Translations under genes and position numbers: made by a program
Assembly: GCF_001632805.1 (NCBI RefSeq)
Contig: NZ_CP007220.1
Location: 2,728,001 to 2,792,000 of the forward strand
Direction of reading: 5' to 3'
Origin: Mycobacteroides chelonae CCUG 47445
GTDB taxonomy: Bacteria > Actinomycetota > Actinomycetes > Mycobacteriales > Mycobacteriaceae
DNA: 64,000 bases
Shown here: positions 39,074 through 49,684 of the stretch, in pieces
Position numbering within the stretch: the first letter of the stretch is position 1
Layout of the letters: each line of letters starts with the position of its first letter
The notes under the pieces: generated by a model
Database searches by the model: none
What the model saw: the letters and a program-made list of their open reading frames with translations, nothing else
What the model was told of the DNA's origin: nothing

Positions 39074-40485
39074 CAGGCACCCGATGCCGTCAGCGCACGC
39101 AGCGGCGAGCTCGTCACGTCAAAGGGGGTGAGAGCGCCGGCTTCGTCGATCATTCCGATGGCACGCAGCCATTGTTCGAACTCGGGTGCCGGACGCAAGC
39201 CCAACGTCCGGCGCGCCTGCAGGACATCATGAAACGACAGACTCTGGTAGCCGAGCATGACATCGTCGGCGCCGGGAACAGTGATGACGAATGCCACCCC
39301 GGCAGCGGCAAGCAGGATCAGCAGTGTGTCCATGTCATTCTGGTCGGCCTCTGCGTGGTTGGTGTAGCAGACGTCGACACCCATCGGCAGACCAAGCAGC
39401 TTGCCGCAGAAGTGATCCTCCAATCCGGCGCGGATTATCTGCTTACCGTCGTAGAGGTATTCCGGCCCGATGAATCCGACGACGGTGTTGACCAAGAACG
39501 GTTGCAGATCGCGGGCCACCGCGTAGGCACGCGTCTCGAGGGTCTGCTGATCGACAGGTTTACCGCCGGTGCCCAGGTGGGCGTGGGAGCTCAACGCCGA
39601 ACCCTGCCCGGTTTCGAGATACATGACGTTGTCACCGACGGTCCCGCGCCGCAGCGCCCGGGTCGCATCGCGGCCTTCACGCAGCAGCGCAATATTCACT
39701 CCGAAAGCAGAATTGGCGCCCTCGGTCCCGGCGATCGATTGGAACGTCAGATCAACCGGCGCGCCCCGCTCGATCAATCCGATGGTGGTGGTGATGTGCG
39801 ACAGGACGCATGACTGGGTCGGAATGTCGTAGCGCGATCTGATGGAGTCCAGCAGATGAAGCAGATCCGAGGTGGCTTCCGGCGAATCGGTCGCCGGGTT
39901 GATACCGATCACCGCGTCACCGCACCCCAGAAGCAGCCCATCGAGCACGGCCGCGGCGACACCCCGGGGATCATCGGTGGGGTGATTCGGCTGCAGCCGG
40001 GTGGCCAGCGTCCCCACTCCACCGACCGTGGTGCGGAAGGCCGCACTCACCCGCATCGCCGCCCCGACCGCCACCAGGTCTTGATTGCGCATGATCTTGC
40101 TGACTGCCGCCGCCATCTCCGGGGTTACCCCGGCAGACACGGCAGCGATGCGCTGAGCGCCGTCGTCGCGGGAGGCACTCTGCAGCAACCAATCCCGAAA
40201 GCCGCCGACCGTCAGATGCGCGATGCCCGAGTAGGCGCCACGATCGTGACTGTCAATGATCAGCCGGGTAACCTCGTCGGTTTCGTAGGGCACCACCGCT
40301 TCGTTGAGAAATGTGTCGAGCGGCAGGTCCGCGAGAACCCATGCGGCGGCTGCCCGTTCGGCATCAGAATCCGCCGCGCAGCCGGCCAGTTGGTCACCCG
40401 ATCGCAGTGGGGTCGCCTTGGCCATCACGTCCACCAGCCCGTCGAACGCGTAGCTGACCCCCGCGACCTGTTGCCGGTATTTCAC
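39073..40485 (-). CDS. eutB: Ethanolamine ammonia-lyase large subunit EutB
   Basis: A 470-residue EutB, the TIM-barrel catalytic subunit. The segments DAVIGINPATDSPEATSDLLHLLD, PTQSCVLSHITTTIGLIERG, FQSIAGTEGANSAFGVN and YLETGQGSALSSHAH are those of the family. The GTG start overlaps the stop of the permease gene (GTGA). Adenosylcobalamin is required, so the pathway depends on B12 synthesis or uptake. No microcompartment shell genes are nearby. Confidence 0.95.
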   Translation of the reverse strand: MKYRQQVAGVSYAFDGLVDVMAKATPLRSGDQLAGCAADSDAERAAAAWVLADLPLDTFLNEAVVPYETDEVTRLIIDSHDRGAYSGIAHLTVGGFRDWLLQSASRDDGAQRIAAVSAGVTPEMAAAVSKIMRNQDLVAVGAAMRVSAAFRTTVGGVGTLATRLQPNHPTDDPRGVAAAVLDGLLLGCGDAVIGINPATDSPEATSDLLHLLDSIRSRYDIPTQSCVLSHITTTIGLIERGAPVDLTFQSIAGTEGANSAFGVNIALLREGRDATRALRRGTVGDNVMYLETGQGSALSSHAHLGTGGKPVDQQTLETRAYAVARDLQPFLVNTVVGFIGPEYLYDGKQIIRAGLEDHFCGKLLGLPMGVDVCYTNHAEADQNDMDTLLILLAAAGVAFVITVPGADDVMLGYQSLSFHDVLQARRTLGLRPAPEFEQWLRAIGMIDEAGALTPFDVTSSPLRALTASGA

Positions 40486-41909
40486 GTGAGCTCGCTTTCA
40501 GCCTCCGCCAGCATCGCGAACTCCTCGTCGGGCGAATTCGCCACCAGACGGTGGCGGCTGTACAGCGCGAAATAGACCATGAATGCCGCGAACACCGCCA
40601 GGCACAAGCCCGCAGCCACCGGGTTGACCAGGAAGGTCGCGATGACCGCCAGCACCGCGATGGCCAAAGCAAAGCCGGTGGTGGCCACACCACCCGGGGT
40701 ACGGTACGGCCGCGGCATGGCGGGCTCGCGCACGCGAAGCACGATGTGGCTGACCATCATCAGCACATAGCTCAGGGCCGCACCGAAGACCGCCATGTTG
40801 AGAAGCAGGTCGCCATGCCCCGTCAACGACAGTGCGAACCCGATAAGTCCGGGGACGATCAGCGCCAACGTGGGCGCCTTCCGCGAATTGGTCACCGACA
40901 GCACCGTCGGGAGATAGCCCGCGCGGGAGAGCGCGAACAGCTGCCGTGAGTATGCGTAGATAATCGAGAAGAAACTGGCGATGAGTCCGGCCAAGCCGAT
41001 GTAGTTGACCAGCTTGGCGGCAGTGCCATGACCGAGCGCCTCGACCAGCGGATTGCCCGAATCCGACATCTGTTCCGCGCCACCGGCGCCCGTGGTCAGC
41101 ACCAGTGCGATCGTACAGGTCACCAACAGCACGCCAATCGCCGCGATAATCCCCCTCGGCACATTGCGTTCCGGATTGGCCGTCTCCTCCGCTGCCAGCG
41201 GAACACCCTCGACAGCCAGAAAGAACCAGATCGCGAACGGGATGGCCGCCCAAATGCCCAGGTATCCGTGTGGCAGGAAGCTGGAGGACCCGGCCGCACC
41301 CGCATCTACCGCGATGTTGGTGAGATTGTGAACGTCGAACTGGCCGGCCGCGGCAACCGCGAAGATCAGCAGGCCCACCAAGGCGATCGCGGTGATCACG
41401 AACATCACCTTGAGCGCCTCGCCAACCCCGGACAGGTGGATCCCGATGAACAACGCATAAGCGGCCAGATAGACCCACCATCCGTTGGTGATGCCGAACA
41501 GACCCAGCGATTGGACATACGCGCCGATGAAAGTGGCGATGGCGGCCGGAGCGATCGAGTACTCGATGAGAATCGCTGTACCCGTGGCAAATCCGCCCCA
41601 TGGGCCGAGCGCGCGGCGCGCGAAGGTGTAACCGCCGCCCGCCGTCGGCAGCGCCGAGGAAAGTTCGGCCATCCCCAGCACCAGTGCCAGGTACATACCG
41701 GCGATCACCACCGTGGCGATGGCCAACCCCCCGAAACCACCTTGGCCGAGGCCGAAGTTCCAGCCCGAATAATCGCCGGACACCACGTAACTCACGCCAA
41801 GGCCGGCCAGCAGCAGCCACCCCGCGCTCCCCGATTTGAGTTGGCGCTTGCGCAGATAGTCCGCGCTTTCCAGATGCTCCTCGACGAGGCCGTGCTTGGT
41901 GGTCGCCAT
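40482..41909 (-). CDS. eat: Ethanolamine permease
   Basis: A 475-residue APC-superfamily transporter with about 12 membrane helices. The N-terminal part LGVSYVVSGDYSGWNFGLGQGGFGG is typical of ethanolamine permeases (Eat). LPTAGGGYTFARRALGPWGGF and PFAIWFFLAVEGVPLAAEET mark the substrate region. ATG 41909 was chosen because the conserved N-terminus begins about 30 residues later and the longer frame is not conserved-looking. Gene order permease-eutB-eutC makes ethanolamine the likely substrate. Confidence 0.88.
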   Translation of the reverse strand: MATTKHGLVEEHLESADYLRKRQLKSGSAGWLLLAGLGVSYVVSGDYSGWNFGLGQGGFGGLAIATVVIAGMYLALVLGMAELSSALPTAGGGYTFARRALGPWGGFATGTAILIEYSIAPAAIATFIGAYVQSLGLFGITNGWWVYLAAYALFIGIHLSGVGEALKVMFVITAIALVGLLIFAVAAAGQFDVHNLTNIAVDAGAAGSSSFLPHGYLGIWAAIPFAIWFFLAVEGVPLAAEETANPERNVPRGIIAAIGVLLVTCTIALVLTTGAGGAEQMSDSGNPLVEALGHGTAAKLVNYIGLAGLIASFFSIIYAYSRQLFALSRAGYLPTVLSVTNSRKAPTLALIVPGLIGFALSLTGHGDLLLNMAVFGAALSYVLMMVSHIVLRVREPAMPRPYRTPGGVATTGFALAIAVLAVIATFLVNPVAAGLCLAVFAAFMVYFALYSRHRLVANSPDEEFAMLAEAESELT

Positions 41910-41983
41910 ATCGTTTCCTTGCTCTCCACAGATCAATTCAGTTGAATGACTTCGCTTTCGGGTGATGTCGCCGGTGGCGTTGC

Positions 41984-43507
41984 TCAGAAGAAGCCCTGGG
42001 CCTTGGAGCTGTAGGACACCAACAGGTTCTTGGTCTGTTGGTAGTGATCCAGCATCATCTTGTGGTTCTCGCGGCCGATACCCGACCGTTTGTAGCCGCC
42101 GAAGGCGGCATGCGCGGGATACTGGTGGTAGCAGTTGGTCCACACCCGGCCGGCCTTGATGTCACGCCCGGCGCGATAGGCGATGTTGCCGTTGCGACTC
42201 CACACTCCGGCACCCAGCCCGTACGGAGTGTCGTTCGCGATGGCGATGGCGTCGTCGTAGTCCGCGAAGGAGGTCACGGCCAGCACCGGCCCGAAGATCT
42301 CCTCCTGGAAGATCCGCATCGAGTTCGTGCCGGCGAAGACCGTGGGTGTCACGTAGTAACCGCCCGACAGATCGCCGCCGAGGTCGGCCCGGTCACCGCC
42401 GGTAACCAACCGTGCCCCTTCGGATTTGCCGATGTCGATGTACGACATGATCTTTTCCAGCTGCTCGTGGGAGGCCTGTGCCCCCATCATCGTCTCGGTG
42501 TCCAGCGGGTCACCCTGGCGGATGGCCTTGGTGCGAATGGCGGCCAGTTCCAGGAACTCATCGAAGATGTCGGCCTGTATCAGGCTCCGCGACGGGCAGG
42601 TGCACACCTCACCCTGGTTGAACGCGAACATCGTGAACCCTTCCAGGGCCTTGTCCTGGAAGTCGTCACCGGCGACCATCACGTCGGAGAAGAAGAGGTT
42701 GGGACTCTTGCCGCCGAGCTCCAGCGTGACCGGGATCAGGTTCTGGCTGGCGTACTGCATGATCAGTCGGCCGGTGCTGGTTTCGCCGGTGAACGCGATC
42801 TTGGCGATCCGGCTGCTGGATGCCAGTGGCTTGCCCGCCTCCACCCCGAACCCGTTGACGATGTTCACCACACCGGGAGGCAGAAGATCACCGATAAGAG
42901 AGAACAGGTACAGGATCGACGCGGGGGTTTGTTCGGCAGGCTTGAGTACCACCGTGTTGCCCGCGGCGATGGCCGGGGCGAGTTTCCAACTCGCCATCAG
43001 CAGCGGGAAGTTCCACGGGATGATCTGCCCGACCACGCCGAGAGGCTCGTGAAAGTGGTAGGCGACCGTGTCCTCGTCGATCTGCGAGAGTGAACCCTCT
43101 TGCGCCCGAAGGACACCGGCGAAGTACCGGAAATGATCGATGGCCAACGGGATATCTGCGTTCAGGGTCTCCCGGATGGGCTTGCCGTTGTCCCACGACT
43201 CGGCAACGGCGATGGACTCCAGGTTGGATTCCATCCGGTCGGCAATCCTGTTGAGGATGAGCGCCCGATCCGCAGGCGAGGTCTTGCCCCAGCCGGGGGC
43301 CGCGGCGTGTGCGGCATCGAGAGCGTTCTCCACATCGGCCTCGCCGGAACGCGGTATCTCGCAGAACACCTCCCCGGTCACCGGCGTGCGATTCTCGAAG
43401 TATCGGCCCTCGGCCGGGGGAACCCATTGCCCACCAATGAAATTTTCGTAGCGGGATGCGAAAGTCATCAGCGATCCCGGCGCACCCGGGCGGGCGTAAA
43501 CAGTCAC
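41984..43507 (-). CDS. NAD-dependent (acet)aldehyde dehydrogenase, ExaC/AldB-like
   Basis: A 507-residue aldehyde dehydrogenase. [21 protein letters not shown] is the cofactor-binding segment, [12 protein letters not shown] contains the general base glutamate, and [14 protein letters not shown] holds the catalytic cysteine with the two-cysteine signature of ExaC/AldB acetaldehyde dehydrogenases. It would oxidise the acetaldehyde from EutBC to acetate. The start is GTG with AGGAG eight bases upstream. That ribosome binding site lies at the foot of a ten-base-pair hairpin (43516-43560). It precedes the permease gene by 74 bases on the same strand. Confidence 0.92.
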   Translation of the reverse strand: MTVYARPGAPGSLMTFASRYENFIGGQWVPPAEGRYFENRTPVTGEVFCEIPRSGEADVENALDAAHAAAPGWGKTSPADRALILNRIADRMESNLESIAVAESWDNGKPIRETLNADIPLAIDHFRYFAGVLRAQEGSLSQIDEDTVAYHFHEPLGVVGQIIPWNFPLLMASWKLAPAIAAGNTVVLKPAEQTPASILYLFSLIGDLLPPGVVNIVNGFGVEAGKPLASSSRIAKIAFTGETSTGRLIMQYASQNLIPVTLELGGKSPNLFFSDVMVAGDDFQDKALEGFTMFAFNQGEVCTCPSRSLIQADIFDEFLELAAIRTKAIRQGDPLDTETMMGAQASHEQLEKIMSYIDIGKSEGARLVTGGDRADLGGDLSGGYYVTPTVFAGTNSMRIFQEEIFGPVLAVTSFADYDDAIAIANDTPYGLGAGVWSRNGNIAYRAGRDIKAGRVWTNCYHQYPAHAAFGGYKRSGIGRENHKMMLDHYQQTKNLLVSYSSKAQGFF

Positions 43508-43515
43508 GGCGTTCT

Positions 43516-43560
43516 CCTACCTTCAAGACATCACATGTGTCGGTGATCACTGAAGGTAGG
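43516..43560 (-). promoter_or_regulatory. Leader hairpin covering the Shine-Dalgarno of the aldehyde dehydrogenase gene
   Basis: Perfect ten-base arms CCTACCTTCA (43516-43525) and TGAAGGTAGG (43551-43560) with a 25-base loop. On the minus strand the downstream arm ends in GGTAGG, which is part of the GGTAGGAG ribosome binding site of the GTG at 43507. If transcribed, the stem would hide that site. Confidence 0.5.
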
Positions 43561-43569
43561 TTTTGGCCC

Positions 43570-43588
43570 GTTGCAGCACGGTTGCAAC
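43570..43588. promoter_or_regulatory. Inverted repeat GTTGCA-N7-TGCAAC
   Basis: Six-base perfect arms, centred about 70 bases upstream of the aldehyde dehydrogenase start, between that gene and its presumed regulator. It is a plausible binding site for the GAF regulator at 43611-44942. Confidence 0.45.
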
Positions 43589-43610
43589 TTTCGGCCAACA
43601 GGGGCGGTGC

Positions 43611-44942
43611 TCAGGCGAGATCGGAGTCCAGCGCAATGAGATGGCCGCGCGCCGCGGAGCGGCCGACAGCGCCCGCACCATGATGATCGTGCAACGCCTG
43701 CCATCCCTGGCGGTCATCGCGAGCCTCCGGCAGGTCGAGCCAACGGCGCAGCAGCTGCAGATCACCGTCGGCAAGTACGGCGCCGCGAAGGCTGGTGCTC
43801 AGCTCCAGGCGCAGCCGCGCAACGGCCGGCGCTGCCGAGCGGGGCAACAGCTGGCCCGAGTAGTGGTCCATCGCCCTGGCTACATCACCGGATCGAAGCG
43901 CGGCGAAGACATCACCCATATCGCTTTCCACATGTTCGAGCAGCCGGTAGGGGCGGGACCCGATCAACTCATCACCGACGATGCGCCGCAATCGGGACAT
44001 CTCGGCGCGGATAGTGACGACGTCGAGATCATTTTCGTCGAGCAGTATCGCCAGATGGTCGGCGCTCAGACCCTCCGGGTGGCGCAGCAATAGCGCCATG
44101 ATCTCGGCATGACGACCGGACAGCCGGTGCTGTCCTCCGTCGGTATGCAAAATCGGGCGGTCCGCGCCGAGCAGTGTCAGACGCGGTTCGACACCACTTT
44201 CCGACTGGCCGCGCTGCGGGTAGTTCAGGGCGATGAAATGCTCGACGGCGACTGCCGTCGCACGCACCAAGGCCAGAGTCTGGGCCGATGCAACGGCCGA
44301 ACCGCCGGTGAGATCGATGCTTCCCAGGGGCTCGCCGGTCAGCGGGTCGTGTATCGGCACCGCGGTGCACGACCATGGCCGGACCAACCTGCAGAAATGT
44401 TCGCTGCCACGGATCTGCACCTCCCGATCCAGGGCAAGGGCGGTACCCGGGGCGTTCGTGCCCACGGCCCGCTCGCTCCAGTCGGCACCGGGCACAAAGT
44501 TCATCGACGCCGCCTTGCGGCTCGCACCGGCGTCGCCCTCGACCCACAGCAGTGCGCCGTCAGCAGCGGTCACTCCGACAAGTACGCCCGAGTCCGTGGC
44601 GTGGTCCACGAGCAGGCGACGGATGACGGGCAGCGCGCCAGCCAGCGGATGACTGCTGCGTAGCTCGGTCAGGCTCCGCGCGGCGGCCGCCTCGCCGGGA
44701 CCACGGTCGGGATCGACGCCGGTCGCCAAACTCCGCTGCCAGCTTTCGGTGACGAGGCGCGGCAGCGGTATTGATTCCAGATACGAACCGTCTACCTGGC
44801 CCGCCACAAACAGGTCGTGGGCGTTACGTACGGACGCCAGCGACGCCCGAACACCCCCGCGGCGCGCGGTAGTTCTCGTAGTCGCCACGTTCTCCAAGCT
44901 CTCTGCCCTGGCCATATTCGCAGGCACGGTCGATATTGACAC
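43611..44942 (-). CDS. GAF-domain transcriptional regulator of the ethanolamine/aldehyde genes
   Basis: A 443-residue protein. Residues 45-75 (RNAHDLFVAGQVDGSYLES, LVTESWQRSLATGVDPD) match the opening of AcoR-type regulators, followed by a GAF domain (about 90-250; GTNAPGTALALDREVQIRGSEHF). There is no AAA+ or Fis domain: instead residues 275-345 look like a winged helix (LSGRHAEIMALLLRHPEGLSADHLA, DLDVVTIRAEMSRLRRIVG), followed by a helical tail. It would sense a small ligand and control the downstream genes. The GTG at 44942 or ATG at 44915 may be the start. Confidence 0.75.
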   Translation of the reverse strand: MSISTVPANMARAESLENVATTRTTARRGGVRASLASVRNAHDLFVAGQVDGSYLESIPLPRLVTESWQRSLATGVDPDRGPGEAAAARSLTELRSSHPLAGALPVIRRLLVDHATDSGVLVGVTAADGALLWVEGDAGASRKAASMNFVPGADWSERAVGTNAPGTALALDREVQIRGSEHFCRLVRPWSCTAVPIHDPLTGEPLGSIDLTGGSAVASAQTLALVRATAVAVEHFIALNYPQRGQSESGVEPRLTLLGADRPILHTDGGQHRLSGRHAEIMALLLRHPEGLSADHLAILLDENDLDVVTIRAEMSRLRRIVGDELIGSRPYRLLEHVESDMGDVFAALRSGDVARAMDHYSGQLLPRSAAPAVARLRLELSTSLRGAVLADGDLQLLRRWLDLPEARDDRQGWQALHDHHGAGAVGRSAARGHLIALDSDLA

Positions 44943-45009
44943 GATACGTGGACATCGCCGCCAGAACCGGAAACTGAGTGAGATGGCCGGCCGGCCCGCT
45001 CATGACTGG

Positions 45010-47215
<2,206 letters not shown>

Positions 47216-47265
47216 GGGGACCACTCTCGTTAGGGGCGTGTGGGCATGTTAATTATGAACCACCG

Positions 47266-47281
47266 CGAATCGAACGATTCG
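47266..47281. repeat. Palindrome CGAATCG-AA-CGATTCG upstream of ribBA
   Basis: Seven-base perfect arms with a two-base centre in the ribE-ribBA gap. On the minus strand it stands about 20 bases upstream of a CATAAT/TAATTA -10-like stretch, so it could be an operator at the -35 position. No FMN riboswitch is seen here. Confidence 0.4.
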
Positions 47282-47310
47282 AGCGCTGTTCACTCAGCGG
47301 AACCGGGGAG

Positions 47311-47907
47311 CTAGGAACGGTGCTCGAGCAGGCGTTCCACGTATTTGGCGATGACATCCACTTCGAGGTTCACCGGCGTCCCCACCTCGGCAGATCCGAG
47401 CGTCGTCAAACCCAATGTGGTGGGAATCAGGGACACCTCGAACCAATCCGGCCCCAGCGCCGACACCGTCAGTGAGACCCCGTCCACGGTGATCGAGCCC
47501 TTTTCGACGACGTATCTGGCCACCTGCGCGGGCAGTGAGACGCGCACCACTTCCCAGTTCTCCGACGGAGTGCGGGCGAGCACGTTCCCGGTGCCGTCGA
47601 CATGCCCCTGAACAATGTGCCCGCCGAGCCGGCTGTTGACCGCGGCCGCGCGCTCAAGATTGACCTTCGTGCCGGTTCCGATCTTGTCCAGACTCGAGCG
47701 CGACAGCGTTTCCCCCATGACGTCGGTGGTGAAGACCCCTCCGGGGCGCACCTCGACCACCGTCAGGCAGACGCCGTTAACAGCTATCGAATCGCCGTGT
47801 TTCGCGTCTTCGACAACCAGCGGGCCGAGCACAGTGAGGCGGGCAGAGTCGCCGAGATCCTCCCTGCCCAGGACCTCGCCAAGCTCTTCAACGATTCCAG
47901 TGAACAT
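47311..47907 (-). CDS. ribE: Riboflavin synthase, alpha subunit
   Basis: A 198-residue riboflavin synthase, the last step of the pathway. The duplicated barrel opens MFTGIVEELGEV, and its two repeats show NGVCLTVVEV / DGVSLTVSAL and LGGHIVQGHVDG. It is separated from ribD by about 9 kb of envelope genes; in M. tuberculosis only lprG and P55 separate them. Also called ribC in mycobacterial annotation. Confidence 0.95.
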   Translation of the reverse strand: MFTGIVEELGEVLGREDLGDSARLTVLGPLVVEDAKHGDSIAVNGVCLTVVEVRPGGVFTTDVMGETLSRSSLDKIGTGTKVNLERAAAVNSRLGGHIVQGHVDGTGNVLARTPSENWEVVRVSLPAQVARYVVEKGSITVDGVSLTVSALGPDWFEVSLIPTTLGLTTLGSAEVGTPVNLEVDVIAKYVERLLEHRS

Positions 47908-47935
47908 GGAACCAGACTAGGACGAACGCGCCGGG

Positions 47936-48502
47936 CTAAGCGTGCGTCCCCGCCAGTGCGCAGGCCATCTGAACGTTGTGCGCGTCGGTGTTCAGGTCGT
48001 TGGCCTTCCCATTGACACCATCGACCGGTGCCCGGACGCCCATGAGGATCATGAGCTTGTTGGCGTTCGTCGCCCACGAACGCATCGGATCGGCGATCGC
48101 CGGGTCAAGCTCCGGGGTATTTGCCGCCTCATTGGCGAAAGATGCAGCCTCACGGAGCGCGGCTCGTCCCGTGCCATTGCTGGACGAGACATACGTGTCG
48201 CTGTAGTTGCCCTCCATACCGGCCAGGTTGTCGGCAAAATCGGAGTAGTTGGTGGCCGCGTAATCGAGTGCCGTCGCGAATTTGGCGCACGCCTCGATGG
48301 CCGCCGGAGTGGCGCTATCGGAGGTAGGTGCCGGCGCGGACGCGATGGCGGGCCCGGGCGCTACAACAGTCTGCTGAGCGGGTTGTTCCGAAGGATCCGG
48401 CTGATCGGGCTCCGCATACGCCGACGGGACAACCGCCAGCCCCATACCGATCGCAACCAGCGTGGGCACGAGCGCCTTGCGACACAGATGTAGTGACCTC
48501 AT
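47936..48502 (-). CDS. Secreted protein of unknown function, 188 aa
   Basis: A 188-residue precursor with a signal peptide (LVPTLVAIGMGLAVVPSAYA, cleavage near residue 30), a Pro/Ala-rich linker (residues 31-65) and a helical domain beginning AAIEACAKFATALDYAATNY. The domain has two cysteines, in IEACAKF and in VQMACALAG near the C-terminus, probably paired. This layout is common in mycobacterial exported proteins of unknown function. It is divergent from the porin genes. Confidence 0.7.
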   Translation of the reverse strand: MRSLHLCRKALVPTLVAIGMGLAVVPSAYAEPDQPDPSEQPAQQTVVAPGPAIASAPAPTSDSATPAAIEACAKFATALDYAATNYSDFADNLAGMEGNYSDTYVSSSNGTGRAALREAASFANEAANTPELDPAIADPMRSWATNANKLMILMGVRAPVDGVNGKANDLNTDAHNVQMACALAGTHA

Positions 48503-48944
48503 CGATTCCTCTCCAGATTCTCTGGTGCCGTGACCGTACCGGGAATTCCATAAGACGTCGCGTTAGGGCGGCACCGATATTCGATGGTGAGTTGCGGAAT
48601 TGTCACAAGTGTGAACGAAAGTTGAACAACCGTTATACGGCGCGAAATTCGACTGGCCGTTGAAAAGTGTGCTGGGTACCCCTACGGGGTAGTCCCAAAC
48701 GATCGCCGTGAACCGGTAACGACACCAGTGGTTTTCGTCACAATCGCCGAGGCAGAAGGCTTTTCGCGTTTCAAATCATCGCGGTTGGAACGGTGTGTAC
48801 CGACGTACGAAATGGATAGACATTGGGCGATAACTGTTGTCCGTCCATTAACCGTTTAGCAATCCGGCACCCTGAACATTCGTCGGGACAGCTTCCTCAC
48901 AGAAGTCATGGACATCACCACACAATGAGAGGCGCCACCGCACC
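48503..48944. promoter_or_regulatory. 442-base divergent intergenic region before the porin genes
   Basis: No gene found. It contains a TTATAC/GTATAA stretch (48631-48637) that could serve the leftward gene, TTGAAA at 48661-48666 followed after 17 bases by TACGGG, and the palindrome described separately. GAGAGG lies 10-15 bases before the porin ATG. The centre is AT-richer than the surrounding genes. Confidence 0.45.
48678..48692. promoter_or_regulatory. CsoR/RicR-like copper operator palindrome
   Basis: TACCC-CTACG-GGGTA, an exact TACCC-N5-GGGTA. This is the form I recall for RicR sites of M. tuberculosis and is close to CsoR sites of Bacillus. It overlaps a possible -10 region 250 bases upstream of the first porin gene. 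Binding and copper response are inferred. Confidence 0.5.
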
Positions 48945-49622
48945 ATGCTGAAAAGTCTTGTCACTCTGACTGCTGTATGCGCGCTCGCCGCGACGGCGCC
49001 CCTCGCCCTGGCCGAACCTGGTGATGATCCGGCGCCCGTGCAGCCGGTGGCCGATGCGCCACCTCCCCCGCCCGTCGACGATGGCTTCTTGCAGTCGGCA
49101 GAGCCGGGCACCCTATCCACCCCAGACGGCTGGATCCTGGCCGTCGCCGCCAAGGATGAAACCATCCTGCCAGTGGCGCCCCTCACGACGGCGCTGTCCT
49201 CCCGCGAGTATCTGGTGGGCGGCACGTTCATCGGTGGTGTCAAGGGCTCCGGCAAGACCAAGCTGGCCGGTGGAACGTTGGAGGCCGGCTACCAGATCGG
49301 CTGCGGTATCACCGGTGGCCCCGTGGAGCTGATGGGTGGTGTCAGCCTCCAGCCCTCCATCAGCATGGCGGGTGTCCCTTCCGCCAGCGCCGGTGTGGTC
49401 GGCCAGATCAAGGTCGGCCTGAGGCCCGGCACGGTGACTATCGTCCCTGTCAACAAGAAGTCCTTCGAGGGCACCACCTCACGCACCACTATCACCGGCT
49501 TCCGCATCAAGATCGACGGCTGCGTCGGACAGTCCTTCATCCGCTCGTATGCAACCTTCACCAGCTCGACCGAAAACACCGATGACGTGGTCACCTACAT
49601 GGGTGTCACCAAGGCCGTCTGA
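48945..49622 (+). CDS. MspA-family porin, copy 1
   Basis: A 225-residue precursor with a signal peptide (about residues 1-23, ending PLALA) and a Pro-rich linker (PPPPPVDD). The MspA-like core runs from about residue 60: TPDGWILAVAAKDET, SREYLVGGTFIGGV, GGTLEAGYQIGCGI (family hallmark LE.GYQIG), a variable middle, then DGCVGQSFIRSYATFTSS. MspA proteins are octameric outer-membrane channels for small hydrophilic solutes. Compared with classical MspA it has an extra N-terminal Pro-rich segment and two cysteines (GCGI, DGCV). A close paralogue follows directly. Confidence 0.85.
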   Translation: MLKSLVTLTAVCALAATAPLALAEPGDDPAPVQPVADAPPPPPVDDGFLQSAEPGTLSTPDGWILAVAAKDETILPVAPLTTALSSREYLVGGTFIGGVKGSGKTKLAGGTLEAGYQIGCGITGGPVELMGGVSLQPSISMAGVPSASAGVVGQIKVGLRPGTVTIVPVNKKSFEGTTSRTTITGFRIKIDGCVGQSFIRSYATFTSSTENTDDVVTYMGVTKAV

Positions 49623-49684
49623 CGTTGATGACCGAAACTCACTCAGCCGTCCCACCACAAAAGACCACGAGAGGCCCCATTCCC

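Noticed and set aside
40498..41820. 440-codon frame overlapping the ethanolamine permease on the same strand
   Set aside because: It is out of frame with the permease, is Gly/Arg-rich and has no membrane segments; the permease frame is clearly the gene.
41910..41983. Cobalamin riboswitch before the ethanolamine permease
   Set aside because: The gap is only 74 bases and has no B12-box-like sequence; the pathway needs B12 but no aptamer is seen.
47216..47310. FMN riboswitch upstream of ribBA
   Set aside because: The conserved FMN aptamer blocks are not present; only a short palindrome is.
48693..48944. MymT-like copper metallothionein next to the copper-type palindrome
   Set aside because: No Cys-rich short frame exists on either strand; only frames of about 15 codons or fewer without cysteine clusters.
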